Shown here: positions 57,670-64,000 of the stretch, one piece after another
How the letters are laid out: each line of letters opens with the position of its first letter
Numbering within the stretch: position 1 is the first letter of the stretch
Program-made: the position numbers and the translations under genes
The notes under the pieces: generated by a model
Told to the model about the DNA's origin: nothing
Seen by the model: the letters and a program-made list of their open reading frames with translations, nothing else
The model's database searches: none
Source of the DNA: Aegilops tauschii subsp. strangulata
Lineage: Eukaryota > Streptophyta > Magnoliopsida > Poales > Poaceae
Length of the DNA stretch: 64,000 nucleotides
Assembly: GCF_002575655.3 (NCBI RefSeq)
Contig: NC_053036.3
Coordinates: 156,898,627-156,962,626 of the forward strand
Direction: 5' to 3'

Positions 57670-58641
57670 GTGGCATCATGAGCTAGGTCTATGCGTAGTT
57701 TCTATGCACGAGTAGAACACAAAGTAGTTGTGGGCGTCGATGTTGCCAATTCTTCTTGCCGCTACTAGTCTTATCTTGTTTCGGCGGTATTGTGGGATGA
57801 AGCGGCCCGGACCGACCTTACACGTACGCTTACGTGAGACAGGTTCCACCGACTGACATGCACTAGTTGCATAAGGTGGCTAGCGGGTGTCTGTCTCTCC
57901 CACTTTAGTTGGAACGGATTCGATGAAAAGGGTCCTTATGAAGGGTAAATAGAAATTGGCATATCATGTTGTGGTTTTACGTAGGTAAGAAACGTTCTTG
58001 CTAGAAACCTATACAAGCCACGTAAAAACTTGCAACAACAATTAGAGGACGTCTAACTTGTTTTTGCAGCATGTGCTATGTGATGTGATATGGCCAGAAG
58101 ATGTGATGAATGATATATGTGATGTATGAGATTGATCATATTCTTGTAATAGGAATCACGACTTGCATGTCAATGAGTATGACAACCGGCAGGAGCCATA
58201 GGAGTTGTCTTTATTTTTTGTATGACCTGCGTGTCATTGAATAACGCCATGTAAATTACTTTACTTTATTGCTAAGCGCGTTAGCCATAGAAGTAGAAGT
58301 AATCGTTGGCGTGACAACTTCATGAAGACACAATGATGGAGATCATGATGATGAAGATCATGGTGTCATGCCGGTGACAAAGATGATCATGGTGCCCCGA
58401 AGATGGAGATCAAAGGAGCAAAATGATATTGGCCATATCATGTCACTATTTGATTGCATGTGATGTTTATCATGTTATGCATCTTATTTGCTTAGAACGA
58501 CGGTAGTAAGTAAGATGATCCCTCACTAAAATTTCAAGAGAAGTGTTCCCCCTAACTGTGCACCGTTGCGAAGGTTCATTGTTTCGAAGCACCACGTGAT
58601 GATCGGGTGTGATAGATTCTAACGTTCGAATACAACGGGTG

Positions 58642-58741
58642 TTGACGAGCCTAGCATGTACAGACATGGCCTCGGAACACATGCAAAACACTTAGGTTGA
58701 CTTGACGAGCCTAGCATGTACAGACATGGCCTCGGAACACA
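58642..58741 (+). repeat. Tandem duplication in gag leader
   Basis: TTGACGAGCCTAGCATGTACAG... repeated exactly for about 40 bp with a 60-bp period (58642 and 58702). Confidence 0.9.
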
Positions 58742-60239
58742 AGAGATCGAAAGATCGAACATGAGTCGTATAGTAGATACGATCAACATGGAGATGTTCA
58801 CCGATGATGACTAGTCCGTCTCACGTGATGATCGGACACGGCCTAGTTTGACTTGGATCATGTATCACTTAGATGACTAGAGGGATGTCTATCTGAGTGG
58901 GAGTTCAATAATCAGATGAACTTCATTATCATGAACATAGTCAAAAAGTCTTTGCAAATTATGTCATATCTTGCGCTTTAGTTCTACTGTTTAAGATATG
59001 TTCCTAGAGAAAATTTAGTTGAAAGTTGGTAGTAGCAATTATGCGGACTGGGTCCGTAAACTGAGGATTGTCCTCATTGCTGCACAGAAGGCTTATGTCC
59101 TTAATGCACCGCTCGGTGTGCTGAACCTCAGCGTCGTCTGTGGATGTTGCGAAACATCTGACACACACGTTTTGATGACTACGTGATAGTTCAGTGCGTA
59201 TTGCTAACGGTTTAGAATTATGGCACCAAAGACGGTTTTGAAACGTCGCAGAACATATGAGATGTTCCGAAGACTAAAATTGGGATTTCAGACTAGTGCC
59301 CACGTCAAGAGGTATGAGACCTCTGACAAGTTTCTTAAGCCTGCAAACTAAGGGAGAAAAGCTCAATCGTTGAGCATGTGCTCAGATTGTCTGAGTACCA
59401 CAATCGCTTGAATCGAGTGGGAGTTAATCTCCCAGATGAGATAGTGATGGTTCTCCATAGTCACTGCCACCAAGCTAGTAGAGCTTCGTGATGAACTATA
59501 ACATATCAGGGATAGTTTTTGATGACCCTTGAGCTATTCGCGATGTTTGACACCGCGAAAGTAGAAATCAAGAAGGAGCATCAATTGTTGATGGTTAGTA
59601 AAACCACTAGTTTCTAGAAGGGCAAGGGCAAAAGGGATACTTCATGAAACAGCAAATCGTTTGCTGCTCTAGTGAAGAATCCCAAGGTTGAACCCAAACC
59701 CGAGACTAAGTGCTTCTGTAATGAGGGAAACGGTCACTGAAGCAGTACTACCCTAGATACTTGGTAGATGAGAAGGCAGGCAAGGTCGACAGAAGTATAT
59801 TGGATATACATTATATGAATGTGTACTTTACTAGTACTCCTAGCAGCACCAGGGTATTAGATACCGGTTCGGTTGCTAAGTGTTAGTAACTCGAAATAAA
59901 AGCTGCGGAATAAATGGAGACTAGCTAAAGGTGAGATGACGATGTGTGTTGGAAGTGTTTCCAAGGTTGATGTGATCAAGCATCGCATGCTCCCTCTACC
60001 ATCGAGATTGGTGTTTGCGTTGAGCATAAACATGATTGGATTATGTTTATCACAATACGGTTGTTCATTTAAGGAGAATAATGGTTACTCTGTTTATTTG
60101 AATAATACCTTCAATGGTCTTGCACCTAAAATGAATCTCGATCGTAGTGATACACATGTTCGTGCCAAAAGATATAAAATAGTAATGATAGTACCACATA
60201 CTTGTGGCACTGCCATTTGAGTCATATTGGGATAAAACG

Positions 60240-60405
60240 CATGAAGAAGCTCCATGTAGATGGATCTTTGGACTCACTCGTTTTTGAAAAGATTGAGACA
60301 TGCGAACCATGTCTATTGGTATACATGCATGAAGAAACTCCATGCAGATGGATCGTTTGGACTCACTTGATTTTGAATCACTTGAGACATGCAAATCATA
60401 CCACA
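60240..60405 (+). repeat. Imperfect tandem duplication in gag-pre-integrase region
   Basis: CATGAAGAA(G/A)CTCCATG.AGATGGATC... recurs with an 88-bp period (60240 and 60328). It duplicates the MKKLH-coding block. Confidence 0.85.
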
Positions 60406-62749
60406 TGGGCAAGATGACTGAAAGGCCTCGTTTTTAGTAAGATGGAACAAGAGAGCAACTTGTTGGAAGTAATACATTTTGATGTGTGCAGTCCAATGAG
60501 TGCTGAGGCATGCAGTGGATATCGTTATGTTCTTACTTCACAGATGATTTGAGTAGATGCTGGGTGTATTTACTTGATGAAACACAAGTCTGAATTATTG
60601 AAAGGTTCAAGTAATTTCAGAGTGAAATTGAAGATCGTCGTGACAAGAGGATAAAATGTCTGTGATATGATCATAGAGATGAGTATCTGAGTTACGAGTT
60701 TGGCACACAATTAAGACATTGTGGAAAGTGTTTCACAATTAATACCGCCTGGAACACCATAGTGTGATGGTGTGTCCGAACATCATAACTGCACCCTGTT
60801 GGATATGGTGCATACCATGATGTCTCTTATCGAATTACCACTATCGTTTATGGGTTAGGCATTAGAGACAACCGCATTCACTTTAAAGGGGCACCACGCA
60901 ATTCCGTTGAGACGACACCGTTTAGAGAAACCTAAGTTGTCGTTTCTTAAAAGTTTGGGGCTGCGATGCTTATGTGAAAAAGTTTCAGGCTGATAAGCTC
61001 GAACCCAAAGTGGATAAATGCATCTTCATAGAATACCCAAAACAGTTGGGCATACCTCCTATTTCAGATCTGGAAGCAAAAAGTAATTGCTTCTAGAAAC
61101 GAGTCCTTTCTCGAGGAAAAGTTTCTCTCGAAAGAATTGAGTGGGAGGATGGTGGAGACTTGATAGGGTTATTGAACCGTCACTTCAACTAGTGTGTAGC
61201 AGGGCACAGGAAGTTGTTCCTGTGGCACCTACACCAATTGAAGTGGAAGCTTATGATAGTGATCATGAAACTTCGGATCAAGTCACTACCAAACCTCGTA
61301 GGACGACGAGGATGTGTGCTACTTCAGAGTGGTACGTGATCCTGTCTGAGATATCATGTTGTTGGACAATACTGAACCTACAAGCTATGGAGAAGCGACG
61401 GTGGGCCCATATTCCGACAAATGGTTAGAAGCCATGAAATCCGAGATAAATGGAACTTTGAGAAGAAGACGGACGTGGACGGTAATGTTACCGTCTATGA
61501 AGCTCGACTTGTGGCAAAGAGTATTTCCACAAGTTCAAGGAGTTGACTACGATGAGATTTTCTCCTCCGTAGCGATGCTTAAGTCCGTCGGAATCATGTT
61601 AGCATTAGTTGCATTTATGAAATCTGGCAGATGGATGTCAAAACAAGTTTCCTTACCAGTTTTCGTAAGGAAAGGTTGTATGTGATACAATCAGAAAGGT
61701 TTTGTCGATCCTAAGGATGCTAAAAGGTATGCTAGCTCCAGCGATCCTTCCATGGATTAGAGCAAGCATCTCGGAGTCAGAATATACACTTTGTGGAGTG
61801 ATCAAAGTTTTTGGGTTTATACAAAGTTTGTGAGAAACTTGTATTTACAATAAAGTGAGTGGGAGCACTACAACATTTCTGATAAGTATATGTGAATGAC
61901 ATATTGTTGATCCGAAATGATGTAAAATTTCTGGAAAGCATAAAGGGTTGTTTGAAAGGAGTTTTTCAAAGGAAGACTTGGATAAAGCTGCTTACATATT
62001 GGGCATCAAGATCTATATAGATAGATCAAGACGCCTGATGATACTTTCAAAGAACGCACACCTTGACATGATTTTGAAAGAGTTCAAAATAGATCAGCAA
62101 AGAAGGAGTTCTTGGCTGTGTTACAAGGTGTGAGTATTGAGTAAGACTCAAGACCTGACCACAGCAGAAGAAAGAGAAAGGACGAAGGTCGTCCCCTATG
62201 CTTCAGACGTAGGCTCTACAGTATGCTATGCTGTGTACCGCACATGAAGTGTGCCTTGCCATGAGTTGGTCAAGGGGTACAATAGTGATCCGGGAATGGA
62301 TCACATGACAGCGGTCGAACTTATCCTTAGTATCTAGTGGACTAAGGAATTTTCTTGATTATGGAGGTGAAAAGGAGTTCGTCGTAAAGGGTTACGTCGA
62401 TGCGAACTTTGACACTAATCCGGATGACTCTGAGTAGTAAACCGGATTCGTATAGTAGAGCGGATACTTGAAATGGCTCCAAGTAGCGTGTGGTAGCATC
62501 CACAAGATGACATAGATATTCGTAAAGCACACACGGTTCTGAAAGGTTCAGACCCGTTGACTAATAACCTCTCTCACAAGCATAACATGATCAAACCAGA
62601 ACACATTGAGTGTTAATCACATAGTGATGTGAACTAGATTGTTGACTCTAGTAAACTCTTTGGATGTTGGTCACATGGTGATGTGACCTATGAGTGTTAA
62701 TCACATGGTGATGTGGACTAGATTATTGACTCTAGTGCAAGTGGGAGAC

Positions 62750-64000
62750 TGTAGGAAATATGACCTAGAGGCAATAATAAATTGGTTATTATTATATTTC
62801 CTTGTTCATGATAATCGTTTATTATCCATGCTAGAATTGTATTGATAGGAAACTCAGATAGATGTGTGGATACATAGACAACACCATGTCCCTAGTAAGC
62901 CTCTAGTTGACTAGCTCGTTGATCAATAGATGGTTACGGTTTCCTGACCATGTACATTGGATGTCGTTGATAACGGGATCACATCATTAGGAGAATGATG
63001 TGATGGACAAGACCCAATCCTAAGCCTAGCACAAGATCGTGTAGTTCGTTTGCTCAGAGCTTTTCTAATGTCAAGTATCAGTTCCTTAGACCATGAGATT
63101 GTGCAACTCCCGGATACCGTAGGAATTCTTTGGGTGTACCAAACGTCACAACGTAACTGGGTGGCTATAAAGGTGCACTACAGGTATCTCCGAAAGTGTC
63201 TGTTGGGTTGGCACGAATCGAGACTGGGATTTGTCACTCCGTATAAACGGAGAGGTATCTCTGGGCCCACTCGGTAGGACATCATCATAATGTGCACAAT
63301 GTGACCAAGGAGTTGATCACGGGATGATGTGAGTTACGGAACGAGTAAAGAGACTTGCCGGTAACGAGATTGAACAAGGTATAGGGATACCGACGATCGA
63401 ATCTCGGGCAAGTAACATACCGGTAGACAAAGGGAATTGTATACGGGATTGATTGAATCCCCGATATCGTGGTTCATCCGATGAGATCATCGTGGAACAT
63501 GTGGGAGCCAACATGGGTATCCAGATCCCGCTGTTGGTTATTGACCGGAGAACGTCTCGGTCATGTCTGCATGGTTCCCGAACCCGTAGGGTCTACACAC
63601 TTAAGGTTCGGTGACGCTAGGGTTATAGAGATATTAGTATGCGGTAACCCGAAAGTTGTTCGGAGTCCCGGATGAGATCCCGGACGTCACGAGGAGTTCC
63701 GGAATGGTCCGGAGGTAAAGATTTATATATGGGAAGTCTTATTTTGGTCGCCGGAAAAGTTTCGCACTTTATCGGTATTGTACCGGGAGTGCCGAAAGGG
63801 GTCCGGGGGTCCACCAAGGGGGTCCACCAGCCCCGGGGGGGCACATGGGCTATAGGGGGTGCGCCTTGGCCTATATGGGCCAAGGGCACCAGCCCAAAGA
63901 GGCCCATGCGCCAAGAGATAAGGAAAAGGGAGAGTCCTAAAGGGGGAAGGCACCTCCGAGGTGCCTTGGGGGGGAAGAACTCCTCCCTGGCCGCACCCTT
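62750..64000 (+). repeat. 3' LTR of the young Angela-like element (partial, runs off window)
   Basis: TGTAGGAAATATGACCTAG directly after the polypurine tract AGTGGGAGAC. It aligns with 55939-57190 nearly base for base. Confidence 0.92.

Larger units (their letters stand above)
57684..62749 (+). pseudogene. Defective gag-pol of the Angela-like element
   Basis: Copia blocks in order but in shifting frames: gag ADWVRKLRIVLIAAQKAYVL-like block (59040-59110), zinc-knuckle remnant (59700-59750), protease region (59850), gag-pre-integrase WHCHLSHIGIKRMKKLH (60202-60250), integrase remnants including WGCDAYVKKFQADKLEPKVD (60957-61020), RT (KWLEAMKSEI at 61420, VDYDEIFSSVAMLK at 61540), and RNase H (RFVVKGYVDA-like, 62380). 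Many stops and frameshifts. It contains two internal tandem duplications. Confidence 0.85.
55939..64000 (+). mobile_element. Young Angela/BARE-like copia element with defective interior
   Basis: 5' LTR 55939-57669, PBS GTGGCATCATGAGC (57670-57683), internal 57684-62749, 3' LTR from 62750 to beyond the window. The left target duplication would be GCAGG (55934-55938). The two LTRs differ by only about ten changes over the 1.25 kb visible in both. The interior keeps the copia order but has no frame longer than about 115 codons. It is inserted in the gag of the neighbouring copia. Confidence 0.9.

Overview
The window is a stretch of large-genome grass DNA, almost certainly Triticeae (wheat, Aegilops or barley relatives). 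The evidence is three stretches of Angela/BARE-type copia LTR (TG[T/A]NGGAAATATGCCCTAG start) plus a truncated fourth, CTCCCTCCGT Stowaway MITEs, GGCTGGTCATAGTGGG-type Tourist MITEs, and elements nested inside elements. No rRNA, tRNA, CRISPR or bacterial-type feature is visible. I found one intact host gene: an MFSD12-like major facilitator transporter on the minus strand at 43775-48554, with 12 canonically spliced exons that keep one open frame of 455 codons.

Layout. 1-2613: 5' end of a minus-strand Angela-like copia element, inserted into an older LTR of the same family (2614-3768). 3769-6871: low-copy or degenerate DNA with a TAA-flanked MITE and a decayed LINE. 6872-42233: a 2-kb host segment duplicated in tandem. 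Copy A (6872-9057) is almost uninterrupted. Copy B (9551-42233) has been blown apart by, in order, a poly(A) retroposon, a LINE with a perfect 17-bp target duplication, a 1.14-kb Harbinger-type element, a 7.1-kb Mutator-like element (MULE; itself split by a truncated copia that carries a 3.9-kb solo LTR), and a Tourist MITE split by an 11.9-kb Helitron, which contains a deletion-derivative copia. Copy A supplies the empty site for the Harbinger insertion and so helps prove its boundaries.

42234-50374: the MFSD12-like gene, its intronic Stowaway MITEs and its GC-rich upstream region. 50375-52523: a local duplication, a fragment of a serine-rich-protein-like gene, a second Helitron 3' end and more MITEs. 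52524-55938: LTR plus gag of another copia family, broken by an Angela-like element with near-identical LTRs but decayed internal coding (55939-64000, running off the window).

The most unusual system is the MULE at 14276-28588. Its roughly 0.54-kb terminal inverted repeats both contain a promoter-proximal leader and a matched splice donor, so transcription runs inward from both ends, as in maize MuDR. The plus strand encodes a MURA-type transposase (one frameshift, one nonsense codon) followed by a GRF zinc-finger/coiled-coil gene. The minus strand encodes two small paralogous proteins that I do not recognise, with the same start context and a shared C-terminal motif. Arrays of 27-bp GGCGGTAGG hairpins sit in both TIRs and between the convergent genes.
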